Source: Leptospira inadai serovar Lyme str. 10 (GTDB lineage: Bacteria > Spirochaetota > Leptospiria > Leptospirales > Leptospiraceae). Taken from it: a stretch of 64,000 nucleotides of DNA. Of the stretch, positions 9,399 through 17,619 are shown piece after piece (the stretch's first letter is position 1; every line of letters begins with the position of its first letter). Below the pieces are notes generated by a model, which did no database searches, was not told where the DNA came from, and saw only the letters and a program-made list of their open reading frames with translations. Both the position numbers and the translations under genes were made by a program. The DNA is taken from contig NZ_AHMM02000015.1 in the NCBI RefSeq assembly GCF_000243675.2, forward strand, positions 666,001 to 730,000. The letters are read 5' to 3'.

Positions 9399-10331
9399 TT
9401 ACGCTTCTAGAAGCTGTAGAATAACTGCCTTTTGCGCATCCAGTCGATTTTCAGCCTGCTGGAAGATAATCGATCTCGGGCTTCTGACAACCTCTCTCGT
9501 GATTTCATATCCGGAATGAATCGGCATATCGTGCATTACTTTCGCCTTTGTCTCTTTTAGTAGAGCCTCGTTGATTTGGTAAGGCATCATCAATTCCATT
9601 CTAGCTTTCTTCTTATCCGCAAAGTTAGGATCGTTGAAAAATTCCATATCCACCCAGGTATCCGTGTATATATAATCCGTATTTTTAATCGCTCGGATCA
9701 AGTCTACTTCCCATGCCAGAGTTCCTTTTCTCTTAGCACGCTCTACCGTTTCCGGATCGATATTTTCCGCGTCTGCGATCGGAGTCACAAGCGTTAGTTT
9801 CATTCCGAGCGCGGAGGTGATTCCTATCAAAGAGTTCACTACATTATTATGAACCCCTATATACGTCATGCTTAGTTCCGAGATGGGTTTAGGATTGTCC
9901 AACGCTATCGTCAAGATATCCGCCAAGGATTGGCAAGGGTGGAACATATTGCAGCAGCCGTTGACCACCGGTACTTGCGAGCCTTCCTTCAGTTGTAAAA
10001 GATCCTCATGCTTGCGCATCCTCGCCATAATGACGGAGACGTTTCTGGACAGGTATTCGGCCTCTAAATCGATATCCGAGAGAAGGAAATTCGAAGTCAT
10101 CCAATCCAAATAAATCGCATGTCCGCCCATTTCAGTCATAGCGACTTCGAAGGAAACCCGAGTCCTCGTGGAAGTTTTCTGAAAGAGCATGGCCAAAGTT
10201 CGGCCTGTCATGTGCCCAAGGTAATTGGCCCTATGGTGTTTTACATGAACGGCAAATTGTAGAAGATCCAATACTTCTTCGTCCGCCCAATCTTTCCAGG
10301 AAATCAGATGTTTTATTTTCGAAGCCGACAT
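9399..10331 (-). CDS. Aspartate/ornithine carbamoyltransferase family protein with atypical substrate motifs
   Basis: The protein has about 310 residues from the ATG at 10331; a TTG at 10343 would add four. The carbamoyl-phosphate site is intact: FQKTSTRTRVSFE (residues 51-63) and HPCQSLADI (131-139). The amino-acid side is not canonical. Ornithine carbamoyltransferases have a W-V-S-M-G loop and a HCLP loop with a reactive Cys. Here these read WVDMEFF (about 226-232) and HDMPIHSG (267-274), so Ser, Gly and Cys are all replaced. Annotation pipelines would probably call it argF, but the second substrate may not be ornithine; an acylated ornithine or another amine are options. It may still serve arginine synthesis. 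A terminator-like hairpin lies 74 nt upstream on the same strand. Confidence 0.82.
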   Translation of the reverse strand: MSASKIKHLISWKDWADEEVLDLLQFAVHVKHHRANYLGHMTGRTLAMLFQKTSTRTRVSFEVAMTEMGGHAIYLDWMTSNFLLSDIDLEAEYLSRNVSVIMARMRKHEDLLQLKEGSQVPVVNGCCNMFHPCQSLADILTIALDNPKPISELSMTYIGVHNNVVNSLIGITSALGMKLTLVTPIADAENIDPETVERAKRKGTLAWEVDLIRAIKNTDYIYTDTWVDMEFFNDPNFADKKKARMELMMPYQINEALLKETKAKVMHDMPIHSGYEITREVVRSPRSIIFQQAENRLDAQKAVILQLLEA

Positions 10332-10404
10332 GATGCGAGTCAAAGGTCAGAAAAAATCGGGATTCTGCATTGGACAACCTGAAAAAGGCAGGCAGAAATT
10401 GCGG

Positions 10405-10433
10405 AAAAAAGGAGGGAGGGAAATCCCCCTCCC
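10405..10433 (-). terminator. Terminator-like hairpin upstream of the carbamoyltransferase (possible attenuator)
   Basis: Read leftward, GGGAGGG (10433-10427) pairs with CCCTCCC (10420-10414) across a six-base loop and is followed by TCC and six Ts (10410-10405). This is a good intrinsic terminator on the minus strand. It sits 5' of the carbamoyltransferase start at 10331 rather than after a gene, because prfC on the right is transcribed the other way. That placement suggests an attenuated leader or a short non-coding transcript. Confidence 0.55.
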
Positions 10434-10628
10434 GAGTGTTTTCCGGGGAAAAAAGCGTGAATCTTGCGACTCTATAAGTCGGGCTCTAAAAGGCTAATCG
10501 AGGACTATCTATGATACCCATTACGGGGAGTTTACCGGTTAAATACGAATCCATGAATAAATCCTCAGGGTTTTCGTGCTGACACGGGATCCCGGCAGGA
10601 AAACGTATTCATAGAGGAGATTTACATC

Positions 10629-12242
10629 GTGTCCGAATCGGTCGTTACCCAAAAATCCGTGGAAGAGGAAACCAAACGAAGAAGAACGTTTGCGATCATC
10701 GCTCACCCGGATGCTGGAAAAACCACTCTTACTGAAAAACTTCTTCTCTACGGGGGCGCTATTCAATTAGCGGGAGCCGTTAAGGCTCGAAAGAATCGCA
10801 GGGCCGCCACTTCCGACTGGATGGAAATGGAAAAGGAAAAGGGAATCTCGATCACTTCCGCCGCCTTACAATTCGAATACAGGAACCATGTTTTAAATTT
10901 ATTGGATACCCCGGGTCACGAGGATTTTTCGGAAGATACCTATAGAACATTAATCGCGGCGGATACTGCGGTCATGGTTTTGGATGCCGGAAAGGGAGTC
11001 GAACCTCAGACGATTAAACTTTTTAAAGTTTGTCGAGATCGTGGAATCCCGATCGTGACGTTCATCAATAAAATGGACCGGCCTACGAAACCTCTCTTTG
11101 AACTATTGGACGAGATAGAAAAAGTATTAGGAATCACTGCGATTCCGATGGTATGGCCGATCGGGACGGGTGTGGACTTCAGCGGAGTCTATAATCGTCC
11201 GGACAAGAAAATATATACCTATGATAGAACTCCCGGGGGTTCGCAAAAATCCTCCTTTCAAAGTTCGGGTATTGATGACCCGAATCTGGACACTATGTTC
11301 GAAGATTGGGTCTTGAAAGCGTTTCGCGAGGAAGTGGAACTTGTCGAAGACGGGATCGGAAAGTTTTCCTTACAGGATTTTTTAGAATCTAAAATCACGC
11401 CGGTATTCTTCGGATCCGCAGTGAACAATTTCGGGATTCAATTGTTCTTGGATCACTTTTTGGAAATCGCGCCTCCGCCTTTATATTTTCCTTTGAAAGA
11501 CAGTTCAAGATTGGATCCGGTTACGACTCCGTTTAGCGGGTTCGTTTTTAAGGTTCAGGCAAACATGAACAAGGCACATCGGGATCGTATCGCATTCCTT
11601 CGAGTGTGTTCCGGAAAGTTTGAACGGGGATTGAACGTAAATCATGGCCGACTCGGAAAGCAAGTGAAGCTTTCCTCCTCCTTTGCTTTCTTCGGCCAGG
11701 ATCGCAATACGGTGGATGAAGCCTATCCGGGAGATATTATCGGACTCGTAAATCCGGGCACGTATGCGATAGGCGATGTGCTAGCCAGCGGAAAGATTCC
11801 GGATCTCAAACCTCTCCCGGTGTTTGCTCCCGAAATTTTTGCGACACTTTCTTGCGTGGAAACCGGAGCGTTGAAGAGCTTTCGAAAGGGAATCGAGCAA
11901 TTGGCGGAAGAAGGTATTCTGCATTTATTCACTTCCCAAACCGTAGGGGGAGGACTTCCCATCATCGGTGCGATGGGACAATTGCAATTCGAAGTATTCC
12001 GTCGACGTCTCCAAGACGAGTATGGAGCTCCTACCAATATCAATATACTTCCGTACCAAGTTTCTTGCTGGCTTCCCGAAGAAGATATAAGCAAGGTTCC
12101 GGTCGGTTCTAATCTGGTCGTTGATAGCATCAACCGAGCGGCGCTGCTCTTCGATTCGGAATGGGAAAAGGGGTACTTTCAAAAGAAGAATCCGGAAATC
12201 CGTCTTTTGGATTATCCGACCCAGGAAATTCCGCAAGATTAA
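10629..12242 (+). CDS. prfC: Peptide chain release factor 3
   Basis: This 537-residue translational GTPase matches RF3, which removes RF1/RF2 from the ribosome after termination. The G motifs are intact: AHPDAGKTTLTE (G1), GISITSAALQF (G2), DTPGHEDFSEDTYR (G3) and NKMDRPTKP (G4). The RF3-specific DWMEMEKEKGIS is present, as is the C-terminal region with MGQLQFEVFRRRL. Length is normal. The start is GTG at 10629, supported by AGGAG just upstream (about 10614-10620). It stands alone, with a 285-bp upstream gap shared with the divergent carbamoyltransferase. Confidence 0.96.
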   Translation: MSESVVTQKSVEEETKRRRTFAIIAHPDAGKTTLTEKLLLYGGAIQLAGAVKARKNRRAATSDWMEMEKEKGISITSAALQFEYRNHVLNLLDTPGHEDFSEDTYRTLIAADTAVMVLDAGKGVEPQTIKLFKVCRDRGIPIVTFINKMDRPTKPLFELLDEIEKVLGITAIPMVWPIGTGVDFSGVYNRPDKKIYTYDRTPGGSQKSSFQSSGIDDPNLDTMFEDWVLKAFREEVELVEDGIGKFSLQDFLESKITPVFFGSAVNNFGIQLFLDHFLEIAPPPLYFPLKDSSRLDPVTTPFSGFVFKVQANMNKAHRDRIAFLRVCSGKFERGLNVNHGRLGKQVKLSSSFAFFGQDRNTVDEAYPGDIIGLVNPGTYAIGDVLASGKIPDLKPLPVFAPEIFATLSCVETGALKSFRKGIEQLAEEGILHLFTSQTVGGGLPIIGAMGQLQFEVFRRRLQDEYGAPTNINILPYQVSCWLPEEDISKVPVGSNLVVDSINRAALLFDSEWEKGYFQKKNPEIRLLDYPTQEIPQD

Positions 12243-12432
12243 GATCAATGCCAAATTCAGGATGTGAGGCCTTCTCCTTCGGCGAATCTTTCGGAGGATC
12301 GAAGCGTTTCTTTGGCCTTCCATTCTTATCGAGGATAAACGGTTTAGTATTTTCTACACGAATATAGAAAAGTACGATCGCACTTTTCGGATGTTCCCGC
12401 TTGCGATCGGACAAAAATTCCCGCGTCCGCAA
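12130..12432 (-). CDS. Possible small gene antisense to the 3' end of prfC
   Basis: This is a 100-codon leftward frame from a TTG. About 63 codons lie in the 382-bp gap between prfC and the next gene, and the rest overlap the prfC 3' end. The gap part has codon use like the neighbouring genes and a plausible protein texture (IVLFYIRVENTKPFILDKNG). The open frame continues ten codons further upstream without an ATG, to a TGA near 12463. It could be a real small protein, or the decayed end of a longer one. No family is recognised and no ribosome-binding site is evident. Confidence 0.3.
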   Translation of the reverse strand: MRTREFLSDRKREHPKSAIVLFYIRVENTKPFILDKNGRPKKRFDPPKDSPKEKASHPEFGIDLNLAEFPGSDNPKDGFPDSSFESTPFPIPNRRAAPLG

Positions 12433-12624
12433 CGTTAACGATAAACCGAAGGTCGACTCGAAAGCGACCGCGCATCACTATTTCGATCGATTATAACCTT
12501 TCCTTTTTTCTCGGGGATTTTTACTAAGATTCCAATTTTTACCGGATAATTTTCCCGATTTGGAGCTAGAAAAGAAATGCAATGTCGTTTATACACGTCC
12601 ATTATTGTTCAAAGAGGAGAATCG

Positions 12625-13218
12625 ATGAAACGAATCCGTTTTCGAGCTGTCGTCGCGCTCATAATCTTATTTTCATTCTTTACTTGTAGAAGCGCCCAGC
12701 ATTTCGATATTCAAGTTATCGCTAAATCGGGGATTTCTCAGCCTGGGAAGGACAAGTATGTCGTTTTTCCTTTTGAAATGGCGGAAGGATTGAAGCAGAA
12801 CGAGGTCGTTGCGAACCGCAGGAAAAACATCGAAGCTAGAAACCGTGAAAAGGTCGAACTAGCGCTTGTTAGAACGGGACTGACCGTTTTGGAGAGAAGC
12901 AAGGTCGATAAGCTTTTAAATGAAATGACTCTGAGTCAAACGGGTATAACCGAAAGCGACGGCTTAAACATCGGAAAACTATTGAATTCGAATTATGCCT
13001 TCTTCGGAAGGATTACGAACTATAATGTGGTGCGCCGAGGAACGCGGGTCAGATTCATTGCAGAAGTGATCGTTAAGGCTGTGGATATAGAATCGGGAGC
13101 GATCGCTTGGGAAGCCATCATAAAAGGGCATATGCCGTTCAATAATGGGGAGCAGACCATTTTGGATGCCGAAAATGCAATGTATGAGCAGTTCAGTAAG
13201 AAACTCACCGACCTGTAA
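12625..13218 (+). CDS. CsgG/HfaB-like lipoprotein
   Basis: The start at 12625 is preferred over an in-frame ATG at 12577, because GAGGAG (12614-12619) lies ideally upstream and the new N-terminus is a lipoprotein signal: MKRIRF, a hydrophobic core, then SFFTC with Cys21. The mature part of about 177 residues follows the CsgG-like pattern: YVVFPFEMAEG, GLTVLERSKVDKLLNEMTLSQTG, IGKLLNSNYAFFGRI, and VDIESGAIAWEAIIKG. Relatives of CsgG are outer-membrane or periplasmic lipoproteins, some forming secretion pores. The protein is shorter than CsgG (about 260 mature residues), so a pore is not assured. It is a single gene ending before a strong terminator at 13336. Confidence 0.8.
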   Translation: MKRIRFRAVVALIILFSFFTCRSAQHFDIQVIAKSGISQPGKDKYVVFPFEMAEGLKQNEVVANRRKNIEARNREKVELALVRTGLTVLERSKVDKLLNEMTLSQTGITESDGLNIGKLLNSNYAFFGRITNYNVVRRGTRVRFIAEVIVKAVDIESGAIAWEAIIKGHMPFNNGEQTILDAENAMYEQFSKKLTDL

Positions 13219-13335
13219 TATTTTATAAATCGAAAATGGTAGGAAAAACGGATCGGAAAAATTTGCGTATTACGTGTATTTTTTAGGCGGCTCCCGTCGC
13301 ATATAGTGTATTTGCACCAGATGATTCACGGCGGA

Positions 13336-13358
13336 GCGGAAACGTTCCGCTTTTTTTT
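13336..13358 (+). terminator. Intrinsic terminator of the CsgG-like gene
   Basis: GCGGAA (13336-13341) pairs with TTCCGC (13345-13350) around a three-base loop and is followed by eight Ts (13351-13358). It lies 118 nt after the stop codon at 13218 and is correctly oriented for the plus strand. Confidence 0.85.
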
Positions 13359-13551
13359 ATTTGAATCGTTCTATTTCCCTAGTTCGGTTTCGTATTCCTG
13401 GAATAATTTTTTTGCGACCTTGAGGTATTTCGACGTCGGTTTTCTCTTCGTTTAACGCTAAGTTTAAATATTTTCGGAATCGATCCTTATTGAGAGGTTC
13501 ATGATAGAGTTCGATCATTCGATCTAAAATCGGAAGAATTTCAAATTGCAT
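13357..13551 (-). CDS. Small hypothetical protein or truncated gene (64 aa)
   Basis: This is a leftward 64-codon frame from an ATG at 13551, beginning MQFEILPILDRMIEL, with an acidic amphipathic first half and a basic tail. Codon use closely matches the flanking genes. It sits between two intrinsic terminators, one at 13571-13610 that ends the upstream large gene and one that ends the convergent lipoprotein gene. It would therefore need its own promoter within about 30 bp. No clear ribosome-binding site is seen. It may be a real small gene or the N-terminal remnant of a longer one. No function is assigned. Confidence 0.5.
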   Translation of the reverse strand: MQFEILPILDRMIELYHEPLNKDRFRKYLNLALNEEKTDVEIPQGRKKIIPGIRNRTREIERFK

Positions 13552-13570
13552 ATAGGTTTCTGTAATCCGA

Positions 13571-13610
13571 AAAAAGATAAAAACAGCCTCCTAAGATTAG
13601 GAGGCTGTTT
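13571..13610 (-). terminator. Intrinsic terminator of the Fe-S oxidoreductase gene
   Basis: A long perfect inverted repeat (AAACAGCCTCCTA at 13581-13593 and its complement at 13598-13610) is followed on the minus strand by a T-rich run (13583-13571). It starts 24 nt beyond the stop codon at 13634. Confidence 0.9.
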
Positions 13611-13633
13611 CGCGTAGGGTAATCGCCGAATCC

Positions 13634-15718
13634 TTACTTCAAGTTTTCTGCAACCAATTCCGCGATATCTTTCACTTTCACTTCTTCGACCTTACCTTCT
13701 TGTTTCACTCCGTCGGTGATCATCGTGATGCAGAATGGACAAGCGGTCGCGATCGTGGTTGCACCCGTTGCAAGCAATTGGTTGGTCCTCTTGAAGTTAA
13801 CCCGATCGTTATTCTGTTCTTCCATCCACATCTGTGCTCCACCGGCTCCGCAACAGAGTCCCTTGGTATGATGGTCGGAGGGTTCGGATAATTTTCCGCC
13901 GGATACTTTCTTAACTACGTCTCGAGGATTTTCGTAGTTATCGTTGTAACGACCGATGTAGCAAGAGTCGTGATATGTATACTTTCCTGCATTTGCATCT
14001 TCCGCAACGCCTACGTCGATTTTCCCGCTCTTAGAAAGCTCGTTGATGAACTCGGAGTGGTGAACCACTTCGAAGTTCCCGCCGAATTGCGGATATTCGT
14101 TCTTGATGGTATTATAGCAGTGAGGACAGGCAGTAACGATTTTCTTTACGTTATAGCCGTTCATCGTGTCCACGTTTGCTTGGGCCAGGGTCTGATAGAG
14201 ATATTCGTTTCCGCCGCGACGTGCCGAATCTCCGGAACAACCTTCTTCCGTTCCCAAGATTCCGAACTTGACGTCCGCCTTTTGAAGAATCTTAACGAAG
14301 GACTGTGCGATCCGTTTGTTTCGATCATCGTACGCACCGGCGCAACCTACCCAGTAGAGAACGTCTACGTTGGAATCCTCGGCCATCGTCTTAACGCCGA
14401 GACCTTCCGCCCAATCCGCGCGGGAGTGAGCCGCGACGCCCCAAGGGTTCGAGTTATTTTCCATGTTCACGAATGCGTTTTGCAGTTCGGTCGGGAATTT
14501 GGATTCTGCAAGAACCAAATGTCTACGCATTTCCATGATCGCATTGACCTGGTTATTTCCAACCGGGCAGGCTTCCACGCAAGCATAGCAAGTAGTGCAT
14601 CCCCAAAGAGCTTCCTCCGATAGACCTTCATAATTATTGATGACGCCTGTATCGACTGCGGCAATCGCATCCGCAGCTCCTTCGCCTTGAACTTCCCGAA
14701 TTTTTACGACTTCGGGAAGCTTATCCATTAGCGCATGTTTTAAATCTACGATGATGGCTTTGGGATTCAGAACTTTTCCGGTTCGATTCGCGGGGCATTG
14801 AACTTGGCAACGACCGCACTCGATACAGGAAAGACCGTCGAGTAGATTCGGCCATGGAAAGTCTTCGGCACGATTGACTCCCCAAACGGCAGTTTCATCT
14901 TCCAAGTTCAGTTTGGAAAGCGCGCCTTTTGGAGTGTCCGACTGTAAGAAATAATTAAATGGTGCGAAGATCAAGTGAGCGTGTTTGGAGGTCGGCACAT
15001 ACAACATAAATGCGAATACCGCAAGAATGTGAGACCACCACATGATTTGAACGACTAAGTCTGCACTGGAGTATTCGACTCCGATCACTTGCCAGATATT
15101 TCCGATGGCGGCGGCGATAGGAGCGGCATCATGAATCGGGTCTGCGTACTCCGCTCCGACAGCCTTTGCGCCTTCTCCCAATAGAGTCGAAATCATCAAA
15201 ATGGAAATCATCGCGATTACGATTGCAGACGCAGGGGAATGAACATCCAATCCCTTGGCTTTTTGAATCCAACGCCTCCAGGCAAAGAAACCTAGGCCTA
15301 CGAGAACCAAAACGGTCACGAATTGCAGAATATATTCGTAAACATAATTGGCAGTATCGCCGAAAACGGATCCGACTAAGGAAAACTTATAGGCGTCTTC
15401 CAATCCATAGCCGAATATACCCGCGACCATTTGACTGGACGTATGCAGCAAATACGTTACGAAACCGTAGAATATGAATGCGTGCATAATTCCACGTAAC
15501 GGTTCTTTAAAGTTCTTCTTTTGAAGGAGTACGTTTACCAGGAAACTCTTGATTCTGAATCCCCAGTTCGGGTGTTCCCGGAAGTCTTCGGTTCCGACTG
15601 CTTTTCTACCGTTGAAAACGAGTTTGAGGCGGTAGAGGACCGCGCGGACGAACACGAAGTTCGCGACAGCGAACAGAACCGTGAAAATCACATGGAAGGC
15701 GATCTTGGATATAGCCAT
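13634..15718 (-). CDS. Membrane (Fe-S)-binding oxidoreductase, heterodisulfide-reductase/GlpC-like
   Basis: The 694-residue protein has an N-terminal membrane domain of about six helices (residues 1-260) resembling the NarI/HdrE haem b subunit. Two 4Fe-4S motifs follow (CIECGRCQVQCPANR near 305 and CTTCYACVEACPVGN near 380). Then come two CCG domains, the first with YWVGCAGAYDD, the second ending in GLCCGAGGAQMWMEE. This fused layout is typical of quinone-linked oxidoreductases annotated as heterodisulfide reductase-related or FadF-like, which may pass electrons between a soluble flavoprotein such as ETF and the menaquinone pool. The natural donor is unknown. It is a single-gene unit closed by the terminator at 13571. 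Confidence 0.88.
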   Translation of the reverse strand: MAISKIAFHVIFTVLFAVANFVFVRAVLYRLKLVFNGRKAVGTEDFREHPNWGFRIKSFLVNVLLQKKNFKEPLRGIMHAFIFYGFVTYLLHTSSQMVAGIFGYGLEDAYKFSLVGSVFGDTANYVYEYILQFVTVLVLVGLGFFAWRRWIQKAKGLDVHSPASAIVIAMISILMISTLLGEGAKAVGAEYADPIHDAAPIAAAIGNIWQVIGVEYSSADLVVQIMWWSHILAVFAFMLYVPTSKHAHLIFAPFNYFLQSDTPKGALSKLNLEDETAVWGVNRAEDFPWPNLLDGLSCIECGRCQVQCPANRTGKVLNPKAIIVDLKHALMDKLPEVVKIREVQGEGAADAIAAVDTGVINNYEGLSEEALWGCTTCYACVEACPVGNNQVNAIMEMRRHLVLAESKFPTELQNAFVNMENNSNPWGVAAHSRADWAEGLGVKTMAEDSNVDVLYWVGCAGAYDDRNKRIAQSFVKILQKADVKFGILGTEEGCSGDSARRGGNEYLYQTLAQANVDTMNGYNVKKIVTACPHCYNTIKNEYPQFGGNFEVVHHSEFINELSKSGKIDVGVAEDANAGKYTYHDSCYIGRYNDNYENPRDVVKKVSGGKLSEPSDHHTKGLCCGAGGAQMWMEEQNNDRVNFKRTNQLLATGATTIATACPFCITMITDGVKQEGKVEEVKVKDIAELVAENLK

Positions 15719-16048
15719 AGTCTTTCAGTAGTACCTTTGTCTTTGGATGGTCTTCAGAAGCACCGTAACGATGGGGAAGCACGCTGTCCAGGAAAAATTG
15801 CCGTAACGTCCGTTCTGATCCGAGTAGGAGAATTCTGCGCATTCTCGGCTAAAGCATTCAGGCAGAATTCGTTATCTTGGATAGGCATTCTAAAATCGAT
15901 TCCTTTCTCCTAGATTCCTCTTGCATTTTGTCGAGAATAAGTCGCAATTAGAAGGAGTCGTTTAAAACCTAAAGGGAAAAAGATCTCGCCTTTTTCAGGT
16001 ACGCGAAAAGTCTGAAGATAGATACAAACGAACGAAAGCCAGTACACG
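15719..16048. other. 330-bp divergent intergenic region
   Basis: This gap separates the leftward Fe-S oxidoreductase from rightward mqnC and must hold both promoters. A rightward frame of 130 codons crosses it, but it runs antisense into the oxidoreductase N-terminus and looks like a shadow. No convincing hairpin, riboswitch or repeat was found, and no promoter pair stands out strongly. Confidence 0.5.
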
Positions 16049-17155
16049 ATGAGTCCTATTTTTCAAAAACAAGCAACAGATACCATTTTAGAGAAGGCTT
16101 TGGCCGGGGAGAGAATTTCTCCCAGTGAGGCCCTCGAATTATACGAGAGCGGAGATCATTTAAAGATCATGGGAGCGGCTCGTACCATACGGGAAAAGAT
16201 TCTTCCTCATACAAGCGCTAGCTACACGATGTTTCGAGTCGTCAATTACACGAATTATTGCAATGTGGAATGCAGCTTTTGTTCCTTCATGGACGAGATC
16301 GGAAACGGAAAAGGGTACGTGCTATCCAAAGAAGAAATTCTGGAAAAAATGGATTACGCAGTTTCGGAAGGGGCCGACCAGATGTTCCTGCAAGGAGGAG
16401 TTTACCCGGATCTTCCGTTCGATTATTACTTGGATGTAATTTCCTCAGTAAAACAAAAATATCCGGAGATGCATATTCGGGCTTTTTCTCCCGTCGAAAT
16501 CATCAATCTGGAGAAAATTACCGGCAAATCGTTGTTGGATGTTCTTTATCTTTTAAAGGATGCAGGACTGGATTCGGTTCCGGGAGCCGGAGCCGAGATA
16601 CTTACGGATAGAATGCGCAATATTATTTCACCGAAGAAGGCCACGACGGAAGAGTGGGTTCGTGCAATGGAGACCTGTCACGAGGCCGGTCTTCCCGGCA
16701 GCGCGAATATCGTATTCGGTTCCGAAGAAACGAAGTCGGAAGTGATCGAGCATCTTACGGTTGTGAGAAATTTACAGGATCGGACAGGCGGATTTCTTTC
16801 TTTCATCCCTTGGACGTTTCAGCCTCAGACCAAACGATTTAAGGTCCGCTCGGTTCCTACGACGGAATATCTGAAAGTTCTAGGGATTTGCAGAATCTTT
16901 CTGGATAATATTCCGCATATAGAGACCTCCGTCATGGTCTTGGGGAAAGGGGTGGGCCAGCTTGCCCTGTCCAGCGGTGCGGATGATATTTCTTCCGTCG
17001 TCATCGAAGAGAATGTGCTCCGTTCTTTCGGTTTAAAGACGGAAAAGGAAGCCGTGAAATTCCTGCAGGAAGGCGGATTTACCCCCAAGAGACGGGACCT
17101 TCTTTACAATTATGAAAAATACGAAGGGAGAGAATACTCCCGATCACTTTCTTGA
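16049..17155 (+). CDS. mqnC: Cyclic dehypoxanthinyl futalosine synthase
   Basis: This 368-residue radical SAM enzyme of the futalosine route to menaquinone converts dehypoxanthinyl futalosine to its cyclic form. The cluster motif is CNVECSFC. MqnC-type landmarks follow in order: [43 protein letters not shown] with [13 protein letters not shown], and [13 protein letters not shown]. The related MqnE has different versions of these segments, so mqnC is the better call. Length is normal. Other mqn genes are not in the window. It is followed 74 nt later by a small lipoprotein gene, probably separately initiated because that gene has its own strong ribosome-binding site. Confidence 0.93.
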   Translation: MSPIFQKQATDTILEKALAGERISPSEALELYESGDHLKIMGAARTIREKILPHTSASYTMFRVVNYTNYCNVECSFCSFMDEIGNGKGYVLSKEEILEKMDYAVSEGADQMFLQGGVYPDLPFDYYLDVISSVKQKYPEMHIRAFSPVEIINLEKITGKSLLDVLYLLKDAGLDSVPGAGAEILTDRMRNIISPKKATTEEWVRAMETCHEAGLPGSANIVFGSEETKSEVIEHLTVVRNLQDRTGGFLSFIPWTFQPQTKRFKVRSVPTTEYLKVLGICRIFLDNIPHIETSVMVLGKGVGQLALSSGADDISSVVIEENVLRSFGLKTEKEAVKFLQEGGFTPKRRDLLYNYEKYEGREYSRSLS

Positions 17156-17229
17156 GTTCGCATAACGGAAGAAAGTTTCCATAGTGATTTAGTTGCATAA
17201 ACAAAGCGAGAAGACCTAAGGGGGTCAGA

Positions 17230-17619
17230 ATGTTACGTTTTTCCGATATACATGGTCGAATCTTACTCGGATACCTAGCGCTTACCGGGATTCTACTGGT
17301 ATGCGCCTGCGTACCGTCCCGTAAAGAGAGAGTTCATTTGGAAACGGGGGTAAGCGTGAAGATTCTCGGACCTCATAAATACGAGTTTATTGCCATGGGC
17401 AAGGCTTCCGTCGTTTCAGTCGACGAGCAGGATATTTTTAAGATGAAAAAGTCCTCCTGCGAAGCCGCAAAATTGCAGGTGACTCAAAGATTAGACGAGT
17501 TGGAACCGAATCAAAAACACCGACTTTTTTTTCTGGAACAGAAGGCTCAGACGTATTTCGGCGACGGTGAATATTGCGAACTTACTTATATATACGAACT
17601 TCCGTCGGCCAAGAAGTGA
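17230..17619 (+). CDS. Putative small lipoprotein
   Basis: The 129-residue protein starts at an ATG with AAGGGGGTC upstream. Its N-terminus is a lipoprotein-type signal: a basic start, a hydrophobic core, and LLVCAC with the likely lipidated Cys at 27. The mature part of about 100 residues has two further cysteines (KSSCEAAK and GEYCELTY) that may form a disulfide, and ends in beta-strand-like YIYELP. No family is recognised. Its 3' end overlaps the convergent diguanylate cyclase gene by 38 nt. Confidence 0.72.
   Translation: MLRFSDIHGRILLGYLALTGILLVCACVPSRKERVHLETGVSVKILGPHKYEFIAMGKASVVSVDEQDIFKMKKSSCEAAKLQVTQRLDELEPNQKHRLFFLEQKAQTYFGDGEYCELTYIYELPSAKK

Noticed and set aside
12577..12624. 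Upstream ATG at 12577 for the CsgG-like lipoprotein
   Set aside because: It would place 16 polar residues before the signal peptide, and the internal ATG at 12625 has a far better ribosome-binding site.
15521..15913. Rightward 130-codon frame over the divergent gap and the oxidoreductase 5' end
   Set aside because: More than half is antisense to a well-supported gene and no family features or ribosome-binding site are present.
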